Source: Prorocentrum cordatum | Taxonomy: Eukaryota > Sar > Dinophyceae > Prorocentrales > Prorocentraceae | Direction: 5' to 3' | DNA length: 64,000 bases | Assembly: GCA_963575745.1 (NCBI GenBank) | Contig: CAUYUJ010005669.1 | Coordinates: 448,413-512,412, forward strand | Part shown: in pieces, positions 55,875 to 64,000 of the stretch | Position numbering within the stretch: position 1 is the first letter of the stretch | Layout: each line of letters begins with the position of its first letter | Made by a program: the position numbers and the translations under genes | The notes under the pieces: model-generated | What the model saw: only the letters and a program-made list of their open reading frames with translations | Databases searched by the model: none | What the model was told of the DNA's origin: nothing

Positions 55875-56720
55875 CTGGCGGCTGGCACGGCCAAGGAGGC
55901 GAACAAGACGCTGCGGTTCTACAAGCAGAACTCGGACGTCGGGCTCAAGATGAAGAAGATCGGCCAGGTGTGCGACATAGTATTCGTAGCAATGACGGAC
56001 GCAGCCTGGGGAGTTCGACAAGACGGGTCCAGTCAAGGTGGCTACGTCATCTTGGCATGCCACAAGAAGATATTCGACGGACGCGAGTCCGACTTCAGCG
56101 TGATCGACTGGAAGTCCTTCAAGCTACTGCGCATGGCACGGTCCTCCCTACATGCGGAGTCACAAGCAGCAGCAGCGGGCATGGACGGCATGGAGTTTGC
56201 GAAGCGATTCTGGGCAGCCATGATCTACGACGGCGTGGACATCACGAAGGACGAAAGCACTCACATGGCGGGTGAGTCGGCATTAGTTGTGGACGCGAAG
56301 GCGCTCTACGACGCGGCCCAGAAGAAGAGCATCACTAACTTACAGGACAAGCGGACCGGCATCGAGGTGCTAGCGCTACGTGAGAGGATGGAGGCTACAA
56401 TGACACGCTGGAGGTGGGTACCTTCAGAGAGGCAGTACGCGGACGGGCTCACGAAGATCGCGGCGAGACAGCTCCTCGCCGACAGTCTGCGACATGGGAG
56501 GCTACAGCTCAAGCACGACCCGAATTACACGGCGGCGAAGAAGAAGACCAAGGAAGAGCGACAGGAGAGCATAGATCAGACGAGGCTGGTGACATCGGCG
56601 GCGACGCGGAAGGCAACAACACCATTCATGCAGCTGGCAGTGTTCGCAACTTGCTGTTGCAGATCAGCGGCCCGTTCAGGCTACGACATGAAGGACGAGA
56701 ACGACGGCCACGGTATCGCG
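55875..56720 (+). CDS. RNase H of copia element
   Basis: In the third plus frame LRFYKQNSDVGLKMKK leads to IVFVAMTDAAWGVRQDGSSQ (first Asp), GGYVILACHKKIFDGRESDF, SSLHAESQAAAAGMDGMEFA (Glu), SALVVDAKALYDAAQKKSIT (Asp) and RWVPSERQYADGLTKIAARQ (last Asp). The full copia RNase H catalytic set is visible. The frame then runs through a Lys-rich region (TAAKKKTKEERQESIDQTRL) to a hydrophobic stretch at 56720-56790, where the reading frame appears to change at a run of T. Confidence 0.85.
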
Positions 56721-56727
56721 ATCTGGT

Positions 56728-57084
56728 TTGCAATGTTTTTTTTTCCTACTTCTTGGGTTATGTGGAGCCTACCCTGTTGCATCCTACCTGATCAAGATAA
56801 AGGAGGCTGAGTACAAATACAAGACGGAGCTGGCGGTTCTACGGGCGAAGGCCGAGAAGGAGCGGATCGAGAAGGAGAGCGAGCCGAAGGAACCACCAAG
56901 AGACAAGCGCGGTGGCTCGTCGAACGATCTGTACGCGGCCAGAACGGTGGGAGTGCAGAGTATGACGACATACAAGCTCAGCAGAGACGTCTGGAGGTTT
57001 CAGCATCAGACGCAGGGTTTTCGCAGAGCGGGCGAGGTGACGACCGAGCCAGAGTTGACGGACGGATTTCGAGCTCACAAGTGA
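56728..57084 (+). CDS. C-terminal membrane / coiled-coil extension of copia pol
   Basis: The frame following RNase H ends IAIWFAMFF at a T9 run (56735-56743). One frame over, the sequence continues LLLGLCGAYPVASYLIKI, then a charged helix (LAVLRAKAEKERIEKESEPK) and a tail with RTVGVQSMTTYKLSRD, stop at 57082-57084. Together this would be one transmembrane helix followed by a coiled coil, attached to the C-terminus of pol. I do not know a named family. A T-run length change (mutation or assembly error) is the simplest explanation for the frame break. Alternatively this is a separate small ORF starting at ATG 56728. Confidence 0.5.
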   Translation: MQCFFFLLLGLCGAYPVASYLIKIKEAEYKYKTELAVLRAKAEKERIEKESEPKEPPRDKRGGSSNDLYAARTVGVQSMTTYKLSRDVWRFQHQTQGFRRAGEVTTEPELTDGFRAHK

Positions 57085-57361
57085 GGCTCACAGCTAATAT
57101 TTACTATTTCTTCATTGCGGGTTTGATTTGCATGCCGCCCGAGAGTTTAGGACTGTAGTTTTTCAAGATTGATCCACAGACAGCGCGATATTTCGGTGTT
57201 GTGTATTGTAGCGTTGAATTAGTTACACTTCCTGACGCATTATAGTGCAGTTTATGTATGTCTTTTTGTTCATGCAATCTTAGGTTACTTATCTGGATTT
57301 GTTATATTTCAGATTGAAAGATTGCTTATCTTTGTTTCATTTGTTTTCACTATTTCACGGG
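57085..57361. other. 3' untranslated part of copia element
   Basis: T-rich, low-GC 3' segment between the last ORF and the 3' LTR. A clear polypurine tract directly before the LTR is not seen (the last bases are TTCACGGG). Confidence 0.6.
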
Positions 57362-57551
57362 TGTGAGATATACGCTGTACATCTAGTGTGCATGCTCGTG
57401 TGTGTGTGATGTATGGCACGAGCCCGCAACCGTTTTGGCCCTGGATTGCGGCAGGGCCCTTGAGTCAGACAGAGCGCGCTGTGAGAATGATGTTCTTTCT
57501 TCAGCAGCATATTCATTGCCATCAAAGACCTCGGGAGCTTTGATAAGTTCA
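57362..57551 (+). repeat. 3' LTR of copia element
   Basis: Same termini as the 5' LTR (TGTGAGATATACGC ... GATAAGTTCA), 190 bp. It carries an extra ~21 bp containing CTCGTGTGTGTGTGATG relative to the 5' copy, and a few substitutions. Confidence 0.9.
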
Positions 57552-57716
57552 TACCTCCTCCTCCTCCTCCCCCTCCTCCTCCTCCTCCATTCCATTTCCT
57601 TATGCGTAACTCCTCCCTGTCGCACCCCGGGGCCAGTCGGAAGGGCGGGCCTGGCGCTTAACCTGAGACTTCCTTGCCATTCATGAGCCTGAAGCTTACA
57701 AGCTGGCATCAGTTTT

Positions 57717-58040
57717 ACAGATGGAGGGCGGGCCGCTTCCAACATGTGGCTCTCGCTTGAGCGCTGGGCACATTCATTTAACAATTTGCAAGAGCTTCAC
57801 GGATTGAAGGCGGGCCGTTTTCAGCATGTGGCTCTCGCCTTAGCGCCGCGCGTATTGGCTTCAAACATTTGCAGTATCTTTATGGATAGAGGGCGGATGG
57901 TTTTCAAAATGTGGCTCTCGCCTTCGCGCCGCGCTCATTCCTTTTAAACATGTGTAATCTTTTCACGGATTGAGGGCGGTTCATTTTCATCATGTGGCTC
58001 TCGCCTTAGCCAGGCGCGCATTCGTTTCAACAAATGGCGG
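57717..58040. repeat. ~80 bp tandem repeat, four units
   Basis: Units share GGAYTGARGGCGGGCCGTTT, CAGCATGTGGCTCTCGCCTT, AGCGCCGCGCRCATT and TTTMAACAWTTG. Spacing is 79-82 bp. Confidence 0.87.
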
Positions 58041-58560
58041 ACCCTTCCGTGGTTCTCATGGTTAACGTGCCAACCAGGGTGTTTGTTGATTCGCGGTGTT
58101 GACGTCCCAGACGTGGTGTTCTGGTAAGATTCAGAATCGTCAAGACGCAATAGTCAGGTTGACTCGTGGCGTTGAAGTCCTGAGAACGGTGTTTTGGCAC
58201 GCCTCAGGATTTTGAGACGGTTGTCCATCAACGGGGTACTTCCCTCAGTGGAGATGAACCGTTGTAGGGGCCTATGGAGGGGCACCTTGGAGGAAGGGTG
58301 TATTCCCACATCGTTGATGAGTCTTGGGCTTGCACTGGTCCTCCTGGTCGTCCTCCTCCTCCTCTTCCTTTTATTCCTGCGTTTCCTCCCCTCTGCTCTG
58401 CATTGGCGCCCCTCGAGGTGACGATCTCCCCCGCTCCCCCCCTCCCGCGCAAGGCCTCTCATCTGGGTGATGGCGCGGGCGACGAAGGCGAGTTGGGAGG
58501 GAAGCGAGAATGCCTTCATGACCTGGCGGGGCGGGGGGGCGCGCGGCGGGGGGGCGGGAG
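58041..58560. other. No gene recognised
   Basis: Mixed sequence with a two-fold degenerate repeat around GTTGACGTCCCAGACGTGGTGT / GTTGAAGTCCTGAGAACGG (58095-58200). Confidence 0.5.
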
Positions 58561-59265
58561 GTGGGCAGGAATGATGGAGGAGGGACGAGAGATGGAGGAG
58601 GGAGGGAGAGGGGAAGGAAAATGTGGAGGAGGAGGAGGAGGAGGGAGAAATGGAGGAAGGAGGGATGGAGGAGGAGGAGGAGGAGGAGGAGGAGGAGGAG
58701 GAGGAGGAGGAGGAGGAGGAGGAGGAGGAGGGGAGGAGGAGGAGGAGGAGGAGGAGGGGGGGGAGGAGGAGGGGGGGGTGGGGGAGAATGAGGAGGAGAC
58801 TCCTGGGAGACTCCTGAGGCGCACGACGTGGCTGCCCACCTGATCATCTCCCTGGTCAGCCCATGACGAAGATCTGGTGGGACGAAAGGGAGCCAGCAAA
58901 GGCAAGGTCAGCGAATCAGCTCACGTGGCTGCTGTTCCCGACGCCTCCCGGCGCCGCAGGCGCCACCGCATCGAGGAAAGTGCCCGGCGGCGGGCCGAGA
59001 CCAGCTGCACGCCGCAGATCTTGTGGGCCCCTCCTGTCCCGGTCCCTGTCCCCCACCGTTCGTCCGACCCGAAAGTGATTGGCCAATCTTCCACCACCAC
59101 TACCATGGGTAGGGCGGGGGAGAAGGGAGGATGGGGAGGCCCCCCTCCTCCTCCTCCTCCTCCTCCTCCTCCTTCTCTCCTCCCCTCCTCCTCCTCCTCC
59201 TCCTCCTCCTCCTCCTCCTCCTCCTCCTCCTCCTCCTCCTCCTCCTCCTCCTCCTCCCTCTCCTA
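58560..59265. repeat. (GGA)n and (TCC)n microsatellite pair
   Basis: GGA tract at 58571-58795 and TCC tract at 59140-59263 are complementary and separated by ~345 bp of sequence without a recognised gene. Pro-, Gly-, Glu- and Ser-rich frames are artefacts. Confidence 0.9.
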
Positions 59266-60220
59266 CCTATGGTAGTGGTGGCGGAAAATCGGCCCATCAG
59301 AAAAGACAGGAGGGCGCCCAAGAGCTCCCCCCGCTCAGCCGCAGCCGCCGAGGAGGCGGTGACGCCGCGGGTGGGCGGCGACCGCGCGGCGTACGCCTGC
59401 AGAGCCCTCGGGTCGGCTACACGCAGGAGGGACCCTGGGCAAGAGTGACCTTTGGGGGCGCAAGGTGGCCACATCCAAGCGCGCAGTCAGCTGCTATCGC
59501 ATCGCGTTCGGCGATCGGAGGGACGACGACGCGCCAGCACCAAGGGTCACTCCGGCGAAGGGCCACTCTTGCGTGCAGTCGAACGGGGCTGGAGGGGCCC
59601 GCCCCCCGCGCTGTGATGTGGCTGGCGCGCGTCGCGGCCTCGGCTCCTCGCGGGGCCACGACGCCCCTGCGCGTCTGCGGCCATTGTCTGCGCTTCGTGT
59701 CCAGGATGCCGACGTCGCCGACGAGAGATGGAGCCACCAGCGGGACTCCTCGTGCAGGATCTCGCGGCTCTACCCGCCCCCGGGCTCCCCTTCGCTCCTG
59801 TTTTTGTCCCATTGCGCATGGCACTACGGGGTCCTCCGTGGAGTTCCAGGTCCGCTATGACACGCGTCGGCGGACAGAGCAGAGACAGCGAAATTGGAAG
59901 GGAAGGAGGGGAATCGACGGGCGAGGCGCCGTTGCAATGAGCGTACAGCTTTGGTTTTGACTGTCGATCGACGTGCAAAGTTATGATTGACTGACAATCC
60001 CACCAGCCCTTTGGGCGTGAGTGGTTTAGAGAGCCCGCTCTGTTCTCAACCCCCTTCTTCCCCTTCGGGGAGGGGTTTACCCCTCCCCCTACCCCCTCCC
60101 CCTGGACCTGGAGAGGGCGCCTCGCGGGTGGTCAGAGGGGTCTTTTTCGACTCCTGGGAGGGCTAAAAAACGACACCCCTCACGAGGATTCTGGCCCCGA
60201 CGGGGGGAGGGAGAAAAAAT
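59266..60220. other. No gene recognised
   Basis: GC-rich sequence with overlapping open frames of up to ~290 codons in both directions, none with a known motif. A GTGACCTTTGGGGGCGCAAG / GTCACTCCGGCG pairing near 59447-59560 hints at a local duplication. Confidence 0.45.
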
Positions 60221-60224
60221 GCCC

Positions 60225-60410
60225 CCCTCTTCTTTGAAGGCAAAATCATTGATTTTACTACGGTTTTGGCCCCATTTTGGCCTTCTGAGGGGGCAGCGCT
60301 AATTAAAGCTCCCCTCTTCTTTCAAGCCAAAATCATTGATTTTACGAAGGTTTTGGCCCCATGTTGGCCTTCTGAGGGGGCAGCGCTCATTAAAGCTCCC
60401 CTCTTCTTTG
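60225..60410. repeat. ~87 bp tandem repeat, two units plus
   Basis: Units carry CCCCTCTTCTTTSAAG, CAAAATCATTGATTTTAC, GGTTTTGGCCCCATKTTGGC and GGGGGCAGCGCTMATTAAAG. The two full copies are nearly identical, so the duplication is recent. Confidence 0.9.
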
Positions 60411-60424
60411 ATCGATCTCCTCCA

Positions 60425-60735
60425 AGATGGCCCCAAGAAGCGCCCAGGAGGCACCAAGAGGCCCCAATATGGCCCCAAGAGGCCCCCAGGAGGCCCCCAA
60501 GAGGCCTCCAAGAGGCCCCCAAGATGCCCCCAAGAGGCCCCCAAGAGGCCCCAAGAGGTCCCCCCGAGGCACCCAAGACGCTCCTGGAAGCCCCTGGGGC
60601 CGCCAAGAGGCCCCCAAGACGCCCCAAACGGCCTCCAAAAGGCTCCCAAGAGGCCCGAAGAGGCTCCCCCAAGGCACCCAAGACGCTCCTAGAAGCCCCT
60701 GGGGCCGCCAAGAGGCCCCCAAGACGGGACGAGGT
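60425..60735. repeat. Degenerate CCCCAAGAGGCC repeat
   Basis: Words CCCCCAAGAGGCCCCC recur with ~15-18 bp spacing. A ~110 bp internal duplication (GGCACCCAAGACGCTCCT ... GGGGCCGCCAAGAGG) is visible at 60570-60630 and 60680-60730. Confidence 0.82.
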
Positions 60736-60739
60736 GCCC

Positions 60740-61165
60740 GAACGCCTCACGCCACGAGGAGCCCGAACGACTCACACCAGGACGAGGGGCCCGAACGACT
60801 CACACCACGAAGAGCCCGAACGACTCACACCAGAAGGAGGGGCCCGAACGACTCACACCAGGACGAGGCGCCCGAACGACTCACACCACGAGGAGCCCGA
60901 ACGACTCACACCACGACGAGGGCCCCGAACGACTCACACCACGAGGAGCCCGAACGAGTCACACCAGGAGGAGGGGCCCGAACGACTCACACCAGGACGA
61001 GGGGCCCGAACAACTCACACCACGAGAAGCCCGAACGACTCACACTAGGACGAAGAGCCCGAACGACTCACACCACGAAGAGCCCGAACGACTCACACCA
61101 GGAAGACGGGCCCGAACGACTCACACCAGGACGAGAAACCCCAAACGACTCAAACCACGAGGAGC
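60740..61165. repeat. GCCCGAACGACTCACACCA minisatellite
   Basis: About seventeen units of 24-27 bp: GCCCGAACGACTCACACCAS followed by GAGGAG, GACGAGGGG or similar. Confidence 0.93.
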
Positions 61166-62150
61166 GTTTTCTCTCCCTCCTCCTCCGCTTCGTCCTTCCC
61201 CCGCTCCCCCCACAAGGAGGATGTGCAAGGAGGCGGGAGGAAGGAGCAGCAGGGGAGATATGCGGGGCCAAGCGGGCACACGCCTGAAACACACGACTGC
61301 CGGCATGCTTCGCAAGAGTTGCTGTTGTGAGATGGGCTGGTGGGGATACGCGAAGCGTAAAGAATCGGGTTGGTTAGGTTTGCTCTTACCCTGAGGACAT
61401 CCCCCCCTGTCGCCCCATAAGTCGGGATCGCCTTCGCTGCCTTTCAGCGAACGTCAAGGTAGGATGTCGTATGATGTCAGATGTGGTGCGAGCGCACCCA
61501 GCTTGCCCAATCGCACTCTCCTGCCCGCCCCGCCCGCCCAAGGCCCCTGACCCCCCATTAGTCCGCAGCAACGCGGTGTCGGACGGGCATGCGCGGCGGC
61601 GCTACTGGACAGAAGAGGCACTAGTGAGTGCGCTGGGAGGCTCGATCGCAAGTGGGAGGCCTAGAGGAGGAGGAGGAGGAGGAGAAGGAGGAGGACAAGG
61701 AGGAGGAGGACGAGAAGGAGGACGAGGAGGAGGAGGAGGGATGGAGGAGGAGGAGGAGGAGAAGATGGAGGAGGAGGAAGAGGAGGTTAGATTAGAGCAG
61801 CCCCAGGGGGAAGAGACTCGCAAGTCTTACGCGGCAGGATGCCCATCAGAGTGGACATTTGTTACCCAGCAACGGAGCTCCCAACGCTCCGCCCTGGGCC
61901 ACGACAGGGCACCCCACCAAACTGAGAAATCACGATTCATCATTCCTCCTTTGACGAGCGACGACGCGGGCCTTGAGCGCCGCCATGCGGCGCTCATATT
62001 CAGGAACCTCATCGCCGTCCGCCTGAAACGCAGTCGGGACTGTCGTGCGGCTGCGCGCTCTGTGGGAAGGCGGCGGGGGAGGGGGCAGGTGAGCACGGGC
62101 AGTGCGAACAATGAACTGGCGCGCGCGGTTGCTCGGCCCGAGCCCCTGGG
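61166..62150. other. No gene; (GGA)n tract at 61655-61790
   Basis: Contains a GGA/GAG microsatellite. The remainder has short open frames without recognised motifs. The part right of ~61800 may be the decayed 3' end of the LINE to its right. Confidence 0.5.
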
Positions 62151-62179
62151 CATACTTAGACAGGACCTCAGATCCTCTG

Positions 62180-62540
62180 CACGAAGGGCGCTTATACACT
62201 TCCGCGAGCTTACGAGCACACCGCCGGGACCAACACCCACACTTCAAGCACAGAAACTGTAAAGTAGGCCTGCAGGTCCGTGGCCTGGAGGAGCTCCTGG
62301 GGCGGATCGCATGGGAAGCCGCGCCTGCAATCAGGCGCCCCAGAGGACACTACGAACGAAAGGAGGGGCCCCAGGACACCCCATCACTTCGGCACTAGGG
62401 ACCTGCGGGGCCAGCGAAAAACAACGCTTGCACTGGGAGCCCAAGGGTCCATCCTGCCACTCATGCCAAGAGGGGCCAGCCCTGACAGAACGACGCCGCG
62501 CAAACGGGCGGTCACGGCGCTGACGGCGGTGCCCGCGCAC
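62180..62540 (-). pseudogene. LINE C-terminal Cys-rich motifs, frameshifted remnant
   Basis: After the RNase H stop the minus strand still reads GPSWHEWQDGPLGSQCKRCF with a later Cys (EVMGCPGAP) at about 62490-62370, in the RNase H frame. In another frame it reads KCGCWSRRCARKLAEVYKRP followed by SEVLSKYAQGLGPS at about 62247-62140. Both fit the pattern C-x2-C ... C-x-G-x-P that I associate with C-termini of dinoflagellate LINE proteins. Different frames and the upstream stop indicate decay. Confidence 0.5.
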
Positions 62541-62612
62541 GGGGGGGATGGCGGCAGCCAGCTGAACAAAACTGGAGACCCGATCTATTTCGCTATCAAG
62601 TCTCGTGGCTGC

Positions 62613-63992
62613 CTAAGGACCTATAGAAGCGTGCAACCTTAAGGCCTCCTTGGCATTGGCATCGGCCTCCCGATTGCTTCGCGCTATCACGCGTTCGTCA
62701 GGCGGCAGAGCATCGATAACTTCAACGCTGCGATGGGCCTTCAAATGCTGGATCGTCTGGATGCGTTGGAATCCAGGCAACGACCTTGCGAACGCAGAGA
62801 CACCAGCGAACAATCTGTTGGGTCGAAGCTGCTCAGCGCGGGGCAGCAACGCCTGCAAGATGGCAGCCTTGCAATCAGCATGAATATACACTGGTCGATC
62901 TGCAATCTGGCATGCCACAGCAAGGGCAAAAATCTCGGCCATCGCTGGGGTCTGCGGGAAGCCAGCTGGGATTACCCCTCGGATAATCGCACATGTTTTG
63001 GGCGGCGAAGGCTGAAAGAGGATCACGCTGTACGAGGCTCGCTGGAAAAGAGAAAGTGTTGGCATAGTGCTGCTGCCGTCAACTGCGAGGTGGGGACTCA
63101 GCGAGGTTCCCGCAAACTGGACTATCTCTTCAATGGCAGTGTCTGGCAGTAAAACCCCATCGCCTGTGAGCACTCGGGCAATGGGTTGAAAAGAAATTGG
63201 TGGTATATCTTCATCCTCGGTGACAACCGCACTTCGCACATAGAGCCGGCTATCGGGCCCAACCTCAAGGCCAGACTGAATGAAATGCTGCGGGGCGTCG
63301 GAGGAGGCGCGAGCCTCGAGGATGTGCGGCAATTGACATTCATATAGTCTGTGATACACCGTGTCTGGCTGACCGCGCTGGCACTGACCTCCACGATCCG
63401 CAACGTGCCCTTTTTCATGGGCGTGCGAATCCGTCCAGAGGCAATCACACAGACACGAGCGAACTACATATTTCTGATAACGCGTGTACTTCTTGGTTCG
63501 AAGCGCACGACTGACAGGCTCCAGGCTGGCCCTATGGTGACCTCCGACCCCCAGCTGCTCCCCAAACGTCCTTTTATGGCCAGCCTGGAAAGAATCCTTA
63601 AACATCCCAAGAAGCAGACTGGGCGACGCATGGGTTATGTCTATATCAACCCCGTTATGGTCCCTCCATAAGGTGGCTGAAACGGCTCGCCAACCCACAC
63701 GGGCCAGGCATAAGAGAACACGGGTGACAGGCCCTCTTGACTGCGCCCAAGAAGCTTGGGCCACTAGGCCGCAGTGAAACACGCGAGTCCAAATCCACCT
63801 AAGCTCTTGGGTGCCTACCAGGGCCTCCTGAGGGTACATATGGGCCTGCCAGACCATTTTTGCCCACTGTAGGGCGGGGGCCGTGGCTTCACGGGTCATG
63901 GGCTCCCCATGAAGGGCCAATTTAGCTTTCAAGCTAGCGCCTTTGGTGGTGGGCGACTTAAAGGACAGGGCTTGGCGGCGTAGCGAGAGCAA
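62613..63992 (-). CDS. LINE polyprotein C-terminal part: zinc knuckle and RNase H
   Basis: A 459-codon frame that probably continues beyond the window; the ATG at 63992 is only the first visible one. The N-terminal ~130 residues are helical and Trp-rich (QWAKMVWQAHMYPQEALVGT), resembling the thumb/linker after a LINE RT. A CQRGQPDTVYHRLYEC stretch matches the Cys/His knuckle that follows. RNase H residues: LAVDGSSTMPTLS (Asp), QTPAMAEIFALAVACQIA (Glu), YIHADCKAAILQAL (Asp), SNREADANAKEALRL (last Asp). All four acidic positions are present, so the domain could be active. A TAG stop at 62613-62615 ends it, with related sequence continuing downstream. Confidence 0.78.
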   Translation of the reverse strand: MLSLRRQALSFKSPTTKGASLKAKLALHGEPMTREATAPALQWAKMVWQAHMYPQEALVGTQELRWIWTRVFHCGLVAQASWAQSRGPVTRVLLCLARVGWRAVSATLWRDHNGVDIDITHASPSLLLGMFKDSFQAGHKRTFGEQLGVGGHHRASLEPVSRALRTKKYTRYQKYVVRSCLCDCLWTDSHAHEKGHVADRGGQCQRGQPDTVYHRLYECQLPHILEARASSDAPQHFIQSGLEVGPDSRLYVRSAVVTEDEDIPPISFQPIARVLTGDGVLLPDTAIEEIVQFAGTSLSPHLAVDGSSTMPTLSLFQRASYSVILFQPSPPKTCAIIRGVIPAGFPQTPAMAEIFALAVACQIADRPVYIHADCKAAILQALLPRAEQLRPNRLFAGVSAFARSLPGFQRIQTIQHLKAHRSVEVIDALPPDERVIARSNREADANAKEALRLHASIGP

Positions 63993-64000
63993 CTCACGAT

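Larger units (their letters stand above)
49645..57551 (+). mobile_element. Ty1/copia LTR retrotransposon, nearly full length but disabled
   Basis: LTRs at 49645-49813 and 57362-57551 enclose gag, protease, a methyltransferase-like domain, integrase, RT and RNase H. The integrase-before-RT order is diagnostic of copia elements. A possible primer binding site TTGGTAGCGGAGCC follows the 5' LTR. Lesions are TAG between gag and pol (51274), TAA in RT (55336), frameshifts near 55510 and between 55820 and 55880, and a T-run frame change near 56735. The LTRs differ by a few substitutions, small indels and one ~21 bp GT-rich insertion, suggesting a moderately young copy. Confidence 0.92.
62150..64000 (-). 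mobile_element. LINE (non-LTR) retrotransposon, 3' part, truncated by window edge
   Basis: On the minus strand a zinc-knuckle-like region, a complete type I RNase H and C-terminal Cys motifs follow one another. This order is seen downstream of the RT in RNase H-bearing LINEs. The endonuclease and RT would lie to the right of position 64000. A 3' tail or target duplication was not identified. Confidence 0.75.

Overview
The window looks like nuclear DNA of a dinoflagellate (Symbiodiniaceae-, Polarella- or Prorocentrum-like; the genus cannot be fixed from sequence alone). I see no convincing host gene, no rRNA or tRNA gene and no CRISPR array. The basis is the set of retroelements, whose domain combinations I know mainly from dinoflagellate assemblies, together with high GC, very abundant micro- and minisatellites, and complex tandem arrays. 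No dinoflagellate spliced-leader sequence was found.

Four different retroelement classes account for essentially all recognisable coding sequence. (1) Positions 1-5738, minus strand: a GC-rich DIRS-like element running from a Cys/Pro-rich transmembrane N-terminus through a gag-like region, reverse transcriptase (RT), RNase H and tyrosine recombinase to a DNA-methyltransferase-like domain cut by the left edge. It is broken by several frameshifts and an amber codon. (2) Positions 28878-34571, plus strand: a Penelope-like element flanked by ~455-470 bp direct repeats. It has a GIY-YIG-like N-terminus and a YVDD-box RT, then a lysine-rich ORF and a small membrane-protein ORF. (3) Positions 49645-57551, plus strand: a Ty1/copia LTR retrotransposon with short LTRs, gag with a CCHC knuckle, protease, a methyltransferase-like insertion, integrase, RT and RNase H, plus a C-terminal membrane/coiled-coil extension. 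It carries TAG and TAA stops and frameshifts. (4) Positions ~62150-64000, minus strand: the 3' part of a LINE with a zinc-knuckle, RNase H and C-terminal Cys-rich motifs, cut by the right edge.

The rest is repeat DNA. Two composite satellite cassettes each occur twice in the same orientation. Cassette 1 lies at 7968-10270 and 41132-43275, cassette 2 at 24809-27486 and 43286-45427. Conserved edges enclose arrays whose monomers have diverged. Other arrays are 75 bp (13.1-14.0 kb), ~110 bp (20.6-21.4 kb), 80 bp (57.7-58.0 kb), 86 bp (60.2-60.4 kb) and 24-27 bp (60.7-61.2 kb) units. There are also long CAT, AGT/ACT, GGA/TCC, GA and TA microsatellites, several in complementary pairs that could fold. 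Three short TIR elements with TA-type ends and one further TIR pair complete the mobile fraction.

Functionally the window is a retrotransposon and satellite landscape. The most interesting signals are the methyltransferase-like domains in two unrelated retroelements, the multi-ORF Penelope-like element with a membrane-protein ORF, and the paired satellite cassettes.
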